In this document: positions 1-6,658 of the stretch, piece by piece
Position numbering within the stretch: position 1 is the first letter of the stretch
Layout of the letters: each line of letters begins with the position of its first letter
Source: Gemmatimonadota bacterium
GTDB lineage: Bacteria > JAAXHH01
Assembly (NCBI GenBank): GCA_026713285.1
Contig: JAPOOT010000244.1
Coordinates: forward strand, 1-7,170
Reading direction: 5' to 3'
Length of the DNA stretch: 7,170 nt
Made by a program: the position numbers and the translations under genes
The notes under the pieces: generated by a model
Databases searched by the model: none
What the model was told of the DNA's origin: nothing
Seen by the model: the letters and a program-made list of their open reading frames with translations, nothing else

Positions 1-19
1 CATAGACGGCGTAAAACCC

Positions 20-25
20 TATAAT
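20..25 (+). promoter_or_regulatory. Putative sigma-70 -10 box for htpG
   Basis: The hexamer TATAAT is a perfect match to the housekeeping -10 consensus. With a 17-bp spacer the -35 box would straddle the left edge; only its last two bases, CA, would lie inside, which agrees with the end of TTGACA but proves nothing. Transcription would start near position 32, exactly where the first leader stem begins, giving an untranslated leader of about 174 nt before htpG. I saw no CIRCE element and no convincing sigma-32 promoter, so heat-shock control is not visible at this level. Confidence 0.45.
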
Positions 26-31
26 ACGCAT

Positions 32-182
32 GTTGTCCGGCCCGGCGCGTAAGTAAGAAGCGTACGCAAGAATGGCCGAAGCGGGACAACGCTTATCTAA
101 CAGGGAAACCAGGCAACAACGGCAGCATCCGGAAGAAGATCGGACCTGGGAAAGTATGTCGCGCAGGGAGTAGATCACTCCC
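32..182 (+). promoter_or_regulatory. Putative structured 5' leader of htpG
   Basis: No gene fits in 1-205, but the stretch contains several inverted repeats. GTTGTCC (32-38) pairs with GGACAAC (84-90). Inside it GGCC (39-42) pairs with GGCC (74-77), and GCGTA (47-51) pairs with TACGC (63-67). A second element pairs CCAGG (109-113) with CCTGG (145-149), with TCCG (128-131) and CGGA (141-144) stacked inside. A third is a perfect 6-bp hairpin, GGGAGT (166-171) with ACTCCC (177-182), ending 8 nt before the ribosome binding site. I recognise no named riboswitch or RNA family. It could be a regulatory leader or RNA thermometer, or chance pairing in GC-rich DNA. Confidence 0.35.
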
Positions 183-190
183 CCGTTCAT

Positions 191-198
191 GAGGAAGG
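191..198 (+). promoter_or_regulatory. Ribosome binding site of htpG
   Basis: GAGGAAGG lies 7 nt upstream of the ATG at 206 and is a strong Shine-Dalgarno sequence, which fixes the htpG start. The hairpin at 166-182 sits just upstream and could affect access to it. Confidence 0.75.
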
Positions 199-205
199 CC
201 AGACG

Positions 206-2134
206 ATGTCCGAAGCATCCGCCCCATCCACAGAAACCATGGAATTCAAGAGCGAGTTGAGGCAGATCCTCCACCTGATTACCCACTCGCTTTATTCTCA
301 CAAGGAGATCTTCCTCCGCGAGTTGATCAGCAACGCCAGCGACGCGATCAACAAGATACGGTTCAATTCCATCAACAACAGCGATCTGTTGGATGGCGAC
401 ACCGAGTGGAAAATCAGGCTGATCGTCGACAAGGACAAGAAAACCCTTACGGTTTCCGATAACGGCGCGGGGATGTCCCGCGATACCATCATCGATCAAC
501 TGGGTACGATCGCAAAGTCCGGGACGAAGGCGTTCATCGAGACCCTGCAGCAGGCCGACGAGGCCAGCCGGCCCGAACTGATCGGCCAGTTTGGCGTGGG
601 GTTCTACTCCGCCTTCATGGTGGCCGACCGGGTCACGGTCGTTTCCCGTCTGGCCGGGGATCCGGTGGACCAGGGCGTGCGCTGGGTCTCCGCGGGAGAA
701 GGCGATTTCACGGTCAAGATCGTGGATAAGGAGTCCCACGGCACCGACGTCACGCTCCATCTCAAGGAGGACGAGCAGGAGTTCCTTGAGGAGTGGCGGC
801 TCCGGCAGGTCGTCAAGGAGTTCTCCGATTTCATCGAGTACCCGGTCGTCATGGACGTGGAACGGAACGAACCGGTCGAAGGGGAGGACGAAAAGACCGA
901 GGCTGTGATCCGGGAGGAGACGCTCAACTCCATGAAGGCGCTCTGGCTGCGGTCTAAGGACGAAATCGAAGCGGACGAATACAACGCCTTCTACCGCCAG
1001 ATCTCCCACGATTACGGCGACCCGGCGAAGGTGATCCATTATGCGGCCGAAGGGCTGACGGAATTCAAGGTGCTGCTCTTCATCCCGGCCAAGCGTCCCT
1101 TCGACATGATGTTCGGCGATCCCAAGGTAGGGCCCAGACTGTACGTGCAGCGGGTACAGATCATGGAAAACTGCGAGGAAATGCTTCCGCCCTACCTGCG
1201 CTTCATCAAGGGCGTGGTGGACTGCGCCGACCTGCCCCTCAACGTCTCTCGCGAGATCCTGCAGCAGAATCCCATACTGGACCGCATCCGCAAGAACATC
1301 GTAAAGCGGATCTTCACCACGCTGGAGGAGATGAAGAAGGATGAGTTCGACAAGTACGTGGATTTCTTCAAAGAGCTGGGATTGATCCTCAAGGAAGGGA
1401 TGGCGCAGGACTTTGAAAACCGGGATACCCTCACCTCGCTTGCAGTTTACGAGTCCATGAACACCGAGGCCGGGAAGTACATTTCCATGGATGAATACGT
1501 CGACCAGATGCCGCCCGACCAGGAAGAGATCTACTACCTGATCGGCGAGCATCGCGGCATGCTCGAAAGGACGCCGTACCTGGAGGTCTTCCGGGACCGC
1601 GGCTGGAACGTCCTCTTCATGACGGATCCCATCGACGAATTCGTCATGTCTTCGGTGACCGAATACCGCGATAAGAAGTACAAGGCGGCCAACAAGGGCG
1701 ACATTGCGGCCGACGAATCCGCCAAGGCCCGCGCGGAGGACGACGAAAAGACCTTCAAGGCCCTGATCGAAACGCTGAAAGGCAAGATATCGGACGTGCA
1801 GGATATCCGGTTGTCGACCCGTCTCAAGGACAGCGCATCCTGCCTGGTGGCCGACGAAGGCGCCATGAGCGCACACATGGAACGGCTCATGCAGCGCATG
1901 GGCGAAGGCGAGGGCCAGGATTCGAAGCGCATCCTGGAACTCAACGCCGGCCATCCCGTTGTCCAGGGACTGCAGAAGCTGCACGACAGCGACAGCAGCG
2001 ACGTGCGCGTGGAATCCATCGGCCGCCTCCTTTACGAACAGGCCGTCGTGGCCGAGGGATCCAAGCTCGATGACCCCGTGGGATTCGCGGGCCGGATCAA
2101 CGAGTTGCTTGTGAAGGAGCTGATCCGGGTTTAG
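206..2134 (+). CDS. htpG: Molecular chaperone HtpG (bacterial Hsp90)
   Basis: This is a cytosolic, homodimeric, ATP-driven chaperone that remodels client proteins and is often stress-induced. The 642-residue length is close to E. coli HtpG (624). The N-terminal GHKL ATPase domain shows RELISNASDA (38-47) with the catalytic Glu at 39 and nucleotide-binding Asn at 43, DNGAGM (85-90), TIAKSGTK (101-108), GQFGVGFYS (127-135) and HGTDV (178-182). The middle domain carries NVSREILQQ (346-354), whose Arg349 corresponds to the conserved gamma-phosphate-contacting arginine. The C-terminal dimerisation domain is present, with LNAGHPVVQGL near residue 580. There is no eukaryotic MEEVD tail. The start is fixed by a strong ribosome binding site and the family N-terminus. 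The gene appears intact. A 203-bp spacer separates it from the next gene, so it is probably a separate unit. Confidence 0.98.
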   Translation: MSEASAPSTETMEFKSELRQILHLITHSLYSHKEIFLRELISNASDAINKIRFNSINNSDLLDGDTEWKIRLIVDKDKKTLTVSDNGAGMSRDTIIDQLGTIAKSGTKAFIETLQQADEASRPELIGQFGVGFYSAFMVADRVTVVSRLAGDPVDQGVRWVSAGEGDFTVKIVDKESHGTDVTLHLKEDEQEFLEEWRLRQVVKEFSDFIEYPVVMDVERNEPVEGEDEKTEAVIREETLNSMKALWLRSKDEIEADEYNAFYRQISHDYGDPAKVIHYAAEGLTEFKVLLFIPAKRPFDMMFGDPKVGPRLYVQRVQIMENCEEMLPPYLRFIKGVVDCADLPLNVSREILQQNPILDRIRKNIVKRIFTTLEEMKKDEFDKYVDFFKELGLILKEGMAQDFENRDTLTSLAVYESMNTEAGKYISMDEYVDQMPPDQEEIYYLIGEHRGMLERTPYLEVFRDRGWNVLFMTDPIDEFVMSSVTEYRDKKYKAANKGDIAADESAKARAEDDEKTFKALIETLKGKISDVQDIRLSTRLKDSASCLVADEGAMSAHMERLMQRMGEGEGQDSKRILELNAGHPVVQGLQKLHDSDSSDVRVESIGRLLYEQAVVAEGSKLDDPVGFAGRINELLVKELIRV

Positions 2135-2337
2135 AGGTCGGGAGACCAGGATAGCCGGCGTTTCCCATGGCACGCGCGGCAGGTACGGCACTGAAGGCAT
2201 GGCACGCACGTCCCGCAGGCACGGCAGGCACGCGTGGCACCCACGGCAACAGCACGCGCGGCCGGTCGGCACGAGGTCACGGACCGCCGTATTTCAAGCT
2301 GTCATCAAACCATTGGCATCTTCAGGTAGCTGTCATT
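2135..2337 (+). repeat. Spacer with degenerate GGCACG direct repeats
   Basis: The spacer between htpG and the oppA-like gene holds five exact copies of GGCACG, starting at 2169, 2201, 2218, 2227 and 2268, with further one-mismatch copies between them. ATGGCACGC occurs at 2167-2175 and 2199-2207, and CACGCGCGGC at 2171-2180 and 2253-2262. The repeats have irregular spacing. In two reading frames they give Ala/Arg/Gly/His-rich peptides that begin with ATG but resemble no protein domain. Just after the htpG stop there is a 4-bp hairpin with a GGGA loop (2136-2147), too small and without a T tract to be called a terminator. No clear promoter is visible. Confidence 0.6.
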
Positions 2338-4008
2338 ATGCGCGTACCCGTAATACTGGTATCGATACTTGCACTGGTCTCCTGCGGCGAGAGTGAACGC
2401 GAAGCCGAACAACCCGAGGCAGGGGGACGCGTAAACTCGATCGGCGTGGTCCTCCCGGATGACGCGGTGGACGCCTCCCGCCAGGTGCTGCGCTCCATGA
2501 GTCCCGAGCCCAAGAGCCTGGACCCCAGTATCGAACCCTACGATACCGAACAGACGATCCTGCCTTTCGAAGCGCTGCTGTTCAAGGACGAACACTGGAA
2601 CCCGATCCCGGGCGCCGCGCACAACTGGGGTTCGGAAGACGGCATAGTCTGGACCTTCAATCTCAGGTCCGGGATGCGCTGGAGCGACGGATCGCCCCTG
2701 ACCGCGCACGACTTCGTGTATTCCTATCGCCGGATGCTCAATCCCGAATCCACCAACATCTACGCCTTCTTCTACTACGACATCAAGAACGCCGAAGCCA
2801 TCGTCAAAGGGGAGAACAAGGATATCGAGTCCCTGGGCATCAAGGCGGTGGATGACACGACCCTGGTCATCGAAACGGAAAAACGCGCGCCTTACCTGCC
2901 CCATATCGTTTCCTTCGGCGACGCCATGCCGGTGCCGAAGCGGCTGGTGGACAAATACGGACGCAAGTGGACCGAGCCGGAGCACATCATCACCAATTCC
3001 GGCTTCAAAGTATCGGAATGGGTTCACGGCAGCCACATGACCCTCGTTCCCAATCCCTATTACAACGGCCCCCACAAGCCATTCCTGGAGAAGGTAATCC
3101 ATCCCTTCCGAAACGCGGCCGCGGCGACCATACTTCCCTACGAGGGCGACGAAGTCGACATGGAGAACGTGGATATCAACGACCTGAATCGCATTGAAAG
3201 GGATCCTCAACTGAAGAAGGATCTCGTGCGATTCCACGGATTGAATACCTGGTATGTCTTTTTCAGGACGCAGTTGCCGCCGTTCAACGACATTCGCGTG
3301 CGGGAAGCCTTCACGCGGGTGATGGACCGCGTAAACATCTGCAACATCATCCTGCGGGGCGGGGCCGTCCCGGCCTATTCCATGATCCCGCCAGGATTCA
3401 AGGAATTCGAAGGCGACACGCACGCCGCGGTGCAGGGTTTCGATCCCGAGCGGGCGCGGCAGCTGATGCGCGAAGCCGGATATCCCGGTGGCCAGGGATT
3501 CCCCCGGCAGGAGCTGTGGCTGCGGGCGCCGACCCCCTCCGTCCGCCTCATCGGCGTGGCGATCCAGAGCATGCTGAAGGAGCATCTCGGCATCGAGGTG
3601 GACATCCGGACGGCCGACCTGCACTCCTACATGGACCACCTGTACAAGTGGGACATGAACCTCGGCTTGATCGCTTTCGGCGCCGATTTCCTCGACCCGC
3701 GCAACATGCTGGACATGATATGGCACTCCCAGCCCCAGGGTCATGGGCGGCAGGACTGGCACAATCCCGGCTTCGACCGCCTTGTGGACTCGGCGGCCGC
3801 GGAACTGAATCAGGATACACGGTACAGCCTGTACCGGGAAGCCTCGGCCGTCATGGCGGCGGACTATCCCGCCGCTTTCCTCTATCACGGGATGGGCCTG
3901 CAGCTCCGGAAACCCTGGCTTAAAGGCTATGCCGTAAACGAAGACGGCACCGTGGGTTCCTTCCGCTGGCACAAGCTGTACATCGCCGAGGTGGACGATG
4001 GGGAGTAG
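2338..4008 (+). CDS. oppA: Peptide ABC transporter substrate-binding lipoprotein, OppA family
   Basis: This is the extracytoplasmic receptor that would capture peptides for an oligopeptide ABC importer. The 556-residue precursor starts with a lipoprotein signal: a hydrophobic stretch, then lipobox LVSC with Cys16 as the lipidated residue. Gly rather than Asp follows the cysteine, so in a diderm the protein could be sorted to the outer membrane. The SBP_bac_5 fold is clear: SPEPKSLDP (55-63), FEALLFKD, WTFNLRSGMRWSDGSPLTAHDFVYSY, then NPYYNGP, LPPFNDIRVREAF and the late WHNPGFDRLVDSA. These match E. coli OppA closely in order and wording. The start at 2338 is preferred over the in-frame ATG at 2167 because the extra 57 residues come from repeat DNA and would bury the signal peptide. 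The Shine-Dalgarno is weak (CAGG, 2323-2326). No permease or ATPase genes follow, so the partner transporter must be encoded elsewhere. Confidence 0.92.
   Translation: MRVPVILVSILALVSCGESEREAEQPEAGGRVNSIGVVLPDDAVDASRQVLRSMSPEPKSLDPSIEPYDTEQTILPFEALLFKDEHWNPIPGAAHNWGSEDGIVWTFNLRSGMRWSDGSPLTAHDFVYSYRRMLNPESTNIYAFFYYDIKNAEAIVKGENKDIESLGIKAVDDTTLVIETEKRAPYLPHIVSFGDAMPVPKRLVDKYGRKWTEPEHIITNSGFKVSEWVHGSHMTLVPNPYYNGPHKPFLEKVIHPFRNAAAATILPYEGDEVDMENVDINDLNRIERDPQLKKDLVRFHGLNTWYVFFRTQLPPFNDIRVREAFTRVMDRVNICNIILRGGAVPAYSMIPPGFKEFEGDTHAAVQGFDPERARQLMREAGYPGGQGFPRQELWLRAPTPSVRLIGVAIQSMLKEHLGIEVDIRTADLHSYMDHLYKWDMNLGLIAFGADFLDPRNMLDMIWHSQPQGHGRQDWHNPGFDRLVDSAAAELNQDTRYSLYREASAVMAADYPAAFLYHGMGLQLRKPWLKGYAVNEDGTVGSFRWHKLYIAEVDDGE
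3988..3993 (+). promoter_or_regulatory. Ribosome binding site inside the oppA-like 3' end
   Basis: GAGGTG lies within the last codons of the oppA-like gene, with GAGG 6 nt before the ATG at 3998. It supports that ATG as the start of the next gene and suggests translational coupling through the 11-bp overlap. Confidence 0.5.
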
Positions 4009-5035
4009 GGATATTCTCCGGGGTGAGTGGGGACTCCGGGGTGAACGGAGCCTGTCCGCGCTCATCTTCCTTCTCACGCCGCTCTGCCTGGGCGCCTCGG
4101 CCCTGTTCTGGATTCCCGGGGTTGTGCGGAGGCCGGCCGCTTTTCGCCTCCCGCTCGCATTGCTCGGCCTTTGCGCATTGACCCTGCTCAAGACTCCTGA
4201 AGTTTCCGTTGCACAGAACGAACCGATCGCGCTCGAAGCGATCAGCGTCCTCCCCGTGGAAGGTCCCGAATCCAACCAGCCTTCGGGACTCTTCGTCCAT
4301 AACGACACCCTGTTTACCGTTTCCGACAAGCACGACGATACCATCTTCAGGATTGAACTTCGGGAGGATGCCGCGGTATTCGTGCCACACGTCCGTTTCG
4401 ACCCACCCAGACCCTTCGGTGTGTTCAGGCTGGACCTGGAAGGCATCACCCGCGATGAGGACGGAAGTTTCTATCTCGTCAGCGAAGGGGCCTTCGCCAT
4501 TCTGAAGGTCGACGCGGACGCGAAAAAGGCATCCTGGGTCACCACGAGCCTTCGGGACGTGGGCGCTTCGGCGGGGCTCTTCCAGACCCGCGGCGGTTAT
4601 CTCGAGGGGATCACGCTGATGGCCGAAGACCGGTTCCTGGTCACCGCCGAACGGCAGCCCTGCGGCCTGATCGAAGTCGACATGGCCCCGGTGCAACGGG
4701 TCGTGGAGATCGCGAATCATGGATCGACGAACAGTTACACGGGTCTGCACCGGGAGGTCGAAAACGTATACATCCTGCAGCGGAGTACCGCGACCATCCG
4801 GAAGACCATCCGGTACCTGGACGTGGACAGTCCCTCGGCGGTCTGGTCCTTCGCCCATATCGTCAACGACCCGGAATACCTCTATCAGCACGAACAATTC
4901 GGCGCGAAAACGGCAGAGGGACTCGCCATGGACCGCGACCGGGTCTACGTCATTCTCGATAACAACAACGACGCGCGCAGGATGTATCCCACCGATCACA
5001 GGCCCTTGCTCCTGATCATGAAGCGGCCCGACTGA
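3998..5035 (+). CDS. Exported phytase-esterase-like beta-propeller protein
   Basis: This is probably an exported or membrane-anchored beta-propeller related to the 'esterase-like activity of phytase' family (PF13449) or to SdiA-regulated proteins (PF06977). The substrate is unknown. It has 345 residues from ATG 3998. Three blade-like motifs recur: DLEGITRDEDGSFYLVSEG (146-164), YLEGITLMAEDRFLVTAE (201-218) and AEGLAMDRDRVYVILDNNND (306-325). The repeated acidic (L/A)EG(I/L) signature and the late DNN are typical of phytase-like propellers. The N-terminus has two hydrophobic segments (about 20-41 and 49-65), followed by a possible signal peptidase site SVA/Q at 70-73. The ATG at 3998 has a good ribosome binding site and overlaps the upstream gene by 11 bp. 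An in-frame GTG at 4124 would instead give a classic signal peptide (MRRPAAFRLPLALLG...) and a 303-residue precursor. The family call is from motif pattern only. Confidence 0.65.
   Translation: MGSRDILRGEWGLRGERSLSALIFLLTPLCLGASALFWIPGVVRRPAAFRLPLALLGLCALTLLKTPEVSVAQNEPIALEAISVLPVEGPESNQPSGLFVHNDTLFTVSDKHDDTIFRIELREDAAVFVPHVRFDPPRPFGVFRLDLEGITRDEDGSFYLVSEGAFAILKVDADAKKASWVTTSLRDVGASAGLFQTRGGYLEGITLMAEDRFLVTAERQPCGLIEVDMAPVQRVVEIANHGSTNSYTGLHREVENVYILQRSTATIRKTIRYLDVDSPSAVWSFAHIVNDPEYLYQHEQFGAKTAEGLAMDRDRVYVILDNNNDARRMYPTDHRPLLLIMKRPD
4016..4044 (+). repeat. Two direct copies of CTCCGGGGTGA
   Basis: An identical 11-bp unit occurs at 4016-4026 and 4034-4044, an 18-bp period, just after the oppA-like stop codon. 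If the downstream gene starts at 3998 the unit encodes the repeated peptide LRGE near its N-terminus. If that gene starts at 4124, the repeat is intergenic, like the repeat clusters in the other two spacers. Confidence 0.7.
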
Positions 5036-5136
5036 CGCGCACCGGGGCGTGAAGCGGCCGGCCACCAGCGCCGTGCATTGAGAAGCGACCCGGCTGAAGC
5101 GGCCGGCCACCAGCACCGCGGATCAAGAAGCGGCCC
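5019..5136 (+). repeat. Spacer repeat cluster, core GAAGCGGCC
   Basis: The core GAAGCGGCC occurs four times, beginning at 5020, 5051, 5096 and 5127. The first copy lies in the last codons of the beta-propeller gene (its Lys-Arg-Pro end); the others fill the spacer before the kinase gene. Two copies extend to 24 bp (5050-5073 and 5095-5118), differ at a single base and are 45 bp apart. Each contains the palindrome GGCCGGCC (5056-5063 and 5101-5108) followed by ACCAGC. A decayed copy, GACGAAGCGCCGG, is at 5141-5153. No protein domain is encoded here, although the kinase frame stays open through it from an ATG at 5078. The sequence has no terminator-like T tract. Confidence 0.75.
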
Positions 5137-5179
5137 TTATGACGAAGCGCCGGATCGTACCCGGCCGGGACAGGCGACC

Positions 5180-6658
5180 ATGATTCCAGATGCCCGGGAC
5201 AGGCTGGCACGACTCTTCCGAAACACATTCGGCCACGCACCGGCGCACATCGCCGCCCTGGGCGCGGATGGATCGAAACGGCGGTACTTCCGGCTGCAGG
5301 GCGAAGATCAAACCGTCATCGGCGCAGCCAACAACGACCGGCGCGAGAACACCGCCTTCCTTTTCCTGTCCCGCCACTTCCGCCGCCACGGTCTGCCGGT
5401 ACCCGAGATATACGCCGACGACCTGGACCAGGGCGTATACCTGCAGCAGGACCTGGGCGACGAGACGCTGTTCAGCCGGTTGGCCGCCACCCGCGCAGAA
5501 GACGGGACGCTTCCGGACCGGTTGGCCGCCGTCCGCGCTGAGGAGGGGACGTTTCCGGAACGGTTGGCGGAGATATACCGGCGGGTTCTCGACGACCTGC
5601 CCCGTTTCCAGGTCACCGCGGCGGAGGATCTGGACTTCTCGGTCTGCTACCCAAGGAGCCGTTTTGACGGGCAATCCATCCGGTGGGACCTGAACTACTT
5701 CAAGTACCACTTCCTGAAGCTCGTGCTTGTCGACTTCGACGAGCAGGCCCTCGAAAACGATTTCGAACGGTTCACGGCGTACCTTCTGAAAGCCGATACC
5801 CATCACTTCCTGTACCGGGATTTCCAGTCCCGGAACATCATGCTTCACGACGGCCGGCCGCATTACATCGACTACCAGGGCGGGCGGCAAGGCGCCCTCC
5901 AGTACGATGTCGCGTCGCTCCTTCAGGACGGCAGGGCCGACATCCCGTGGGCGACGCGGGACGAACTCCTGGATTACTATGTCGATAAAATCGGAGCGTA
6001 CGCGGCTGTTTCAAGAGCATCGTTTCTGTCCCACTACTACGGCTACGCCCTGGTCCGTCTCATGCAGGCGCTGGGCGCCTACGGGTACCGCGGGCTGTAC
6101 GAAGGCAAGTCCCACTTCCTGGCCAGTATCTCCCATGGCGTCCGTAACCTCGAGGGCCTGTTGGCGCGGGCCGCCCTGCCGGTCGACCTGCCTGAACTGG
6201 ACCGGGCCTGGTCGCGGATCGTCGACGATCCTGCGCTTCGGCGAATGGGAGCGGTTTCCGGAGAAGGACTGACCGTCCACCTCTGGAGTTTTTCCTATCA
6301 CCTCGGCCTGCCCCGGGACCCGAGCGGAAACGGCGGGGGTTTCATCTTCGACTGCCGGATTGTGAAAAACCCCGGGCGAATTCCCGAATACGCGGCCCTG
6401 ACGGGGAAGGATGCGCCGGTGGCCGTCTTCCTGGACGAAAACGAGGAGGCACGGACCTTCCTAGAGGATGCGAGGACCATGGTCGACCGGGCGGTAGAAC
6501 ACCACCTGCGTCGCGGGTTCACCGACCTGACCGTCGCCTTCGGTTGTACCGGCGGCCAGCACCGTTCGGTCTACTTCGCAGAGCGCCTGGCGGCGCACCT
6601 GAAGGAGCGTCCGGGCCTGACGGTCCGTCTGAGGCACCGGGAGCAGGAGGATTCGTGA
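5180..6658 (+). CDS. AmgK-like sugar kinase fused to RapZ C-terminal domain
   Basis: This is a cytosolic two-domain protein of 492 residues. Residues about 1-340 are an aminoglycoside-phosphotransferase-fold kinase related to AmgK, which phosphorylates MurNAc or GlcNAc at C1. They show the glycine-loop region GSKRRYFRL (31-39), hinge YLQQDLGDETLF (87-98), catalytic loop YRDFQSRNIM (212-221; Asp214, Asn219) and metal-binding DYQGG (231-235). Residues about 364-488 match the RapZ C-terminal domain: FSYHLGLP (371-378), FIFDCRIVKNP (388-398), LTGKD (407-411) and GCTGGQHRSV (455-464). The RapZ N-terminal P-loop domain is absent; the kinase takes its place. A 14-residue tandem repeat sits at 99-126. 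The ATG at 5180 is chosen because the family N-terminus begins there; the open frame back to 5078 crosses spacer repeats. It is likely co-translated with the downstream nucleotidyltransferase. The true sugar substrate is inferred, not seen. Confidence 0.88.
   Translation: MIPDARDRLARLFRNTFGHAPAHIAALGADGSKRRYFRLQGEDQTVIGAANNDRRENTAFLFLSRHFRRHGLPVPEIYADDLDQGVYLQQDLGDETLFSRLAATRAEDGTLPDRLAAVRAEEGTFPERLAEIYRRVLDDLPRFQVTAAEDLDFSVCYPRSRFDGQSIRWDLNYFKYHFLKLVLVDFDEQALENDFERFTAYLLKADTHHFLYRDFQSRNIMLHDGRPHYIDYQGGRQGALQYDVASLLQDGRADIPWATRDELLDYYVDKIGAYAAVSRASFLSHYYGYALVRLMQALGAYGYRGLYEGKSHFLASISHGVRNLEGLLARAALPVDLPELDRAWSRIVDDPALRRMGAVSGEGLTVHLWSFSYHLGLPRDPSGNGGGFIFDCRIVKNPGRIPEYAALTGKDAPVAVFLDENEEARTFLEDARTMVDRAVEHHLRRGFTDLTVAFGCTGGQHRSVYFAERLAAHLKERPGLTVRLRHREQEDS
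5474..5572 (+). repeat. In-frame 42-bp tandem repeat in the kinase gene
   Basis: Two adjacent 42-bp units (5474-5515 and 5516-5557) encode SRLAATRAEDGTLP and DRLAAVRAEEGTFP. A partial third unit (5558-5572) encodes ERLAE. The units keep the reading frame and lie directly after the kinase hinge motif QDLGDETLF. Most differences between the two nucleotide copies are scattered substitutions, which suggests a duplication old enough to have diverged. The repeat adds a charged, probably helical insert to the N-lobe/C-lobe junction. Confidence 0.88.
6645..6650 (+). promoter_or_regulatory. Ribosome binding site of the murU-like gene
   Basis: AGGAGG, a perfect Shine-Dalgarno core, lies in the last codons of the kinase gene, 4 nt before the GTG at 6655 and 13 nt before the ATG at 6664. 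The spacing is slightly short for the GTG and long for the ATG. The GTG is preferred because it gives the family N-terminus MKAMILAAG. Confidence 0.65.

Noticed and set aside
166..182. Hairpin before htpG as a terminator or CIRCE operator
   Set aside because: No T tract follows, and the arms do not match the TTAGCACTC/GAGTGCTAA CIRCE consensus; kept only as a leader hairpin.
2136..2147. Possible terminator after htpG
   Set aside because: The stem is only 4 bp with a GGGA loop and no T tract follows.
2167..2337. N-terminal extension of the OppA-like protein from an upstream in-frame ATG
   Set aside because: The extension is low-complexity repeat sequence, and the lipoprotein signal begins at 2338.
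2313..2341. TTGGCA with a TTATGC 17 bp later as an oppA promoter
   Set aside because: The -10 would overlap the start codon and the match is weak.
2305..4449. A 714-codon open frame on the - strand opposite the oppA-like gene
   Set aside because: It mirrors the codon bias of the GC-rich sense gene, has no recognisable domain, and the + strand frame is a clear OppA-family protein.
3920..5116. A 398-codon open frame on the - strand opposite the propeller gene
   Set aside because: It has no domain or export signal, crosses the repeat spacer, and is best explained as an antisense shadow.
5050..5118. CRISPR array
   Set aside because: There are only two full-length units of 24 bp, the gap is 21 bp, and no cas genes are present.
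5078..5179. N-terminal extension of the kinase from an in-frame ATG in the spacer
   Set aside because: It consists of spacer repeat sequence; the family N-terminus starts at 5180.
5123..5890. A 255-codon open frame on the - strand opposite the kinase
   Set aside because: It lies opposite well-conserved kinase motifs and its translation shows no known motif.
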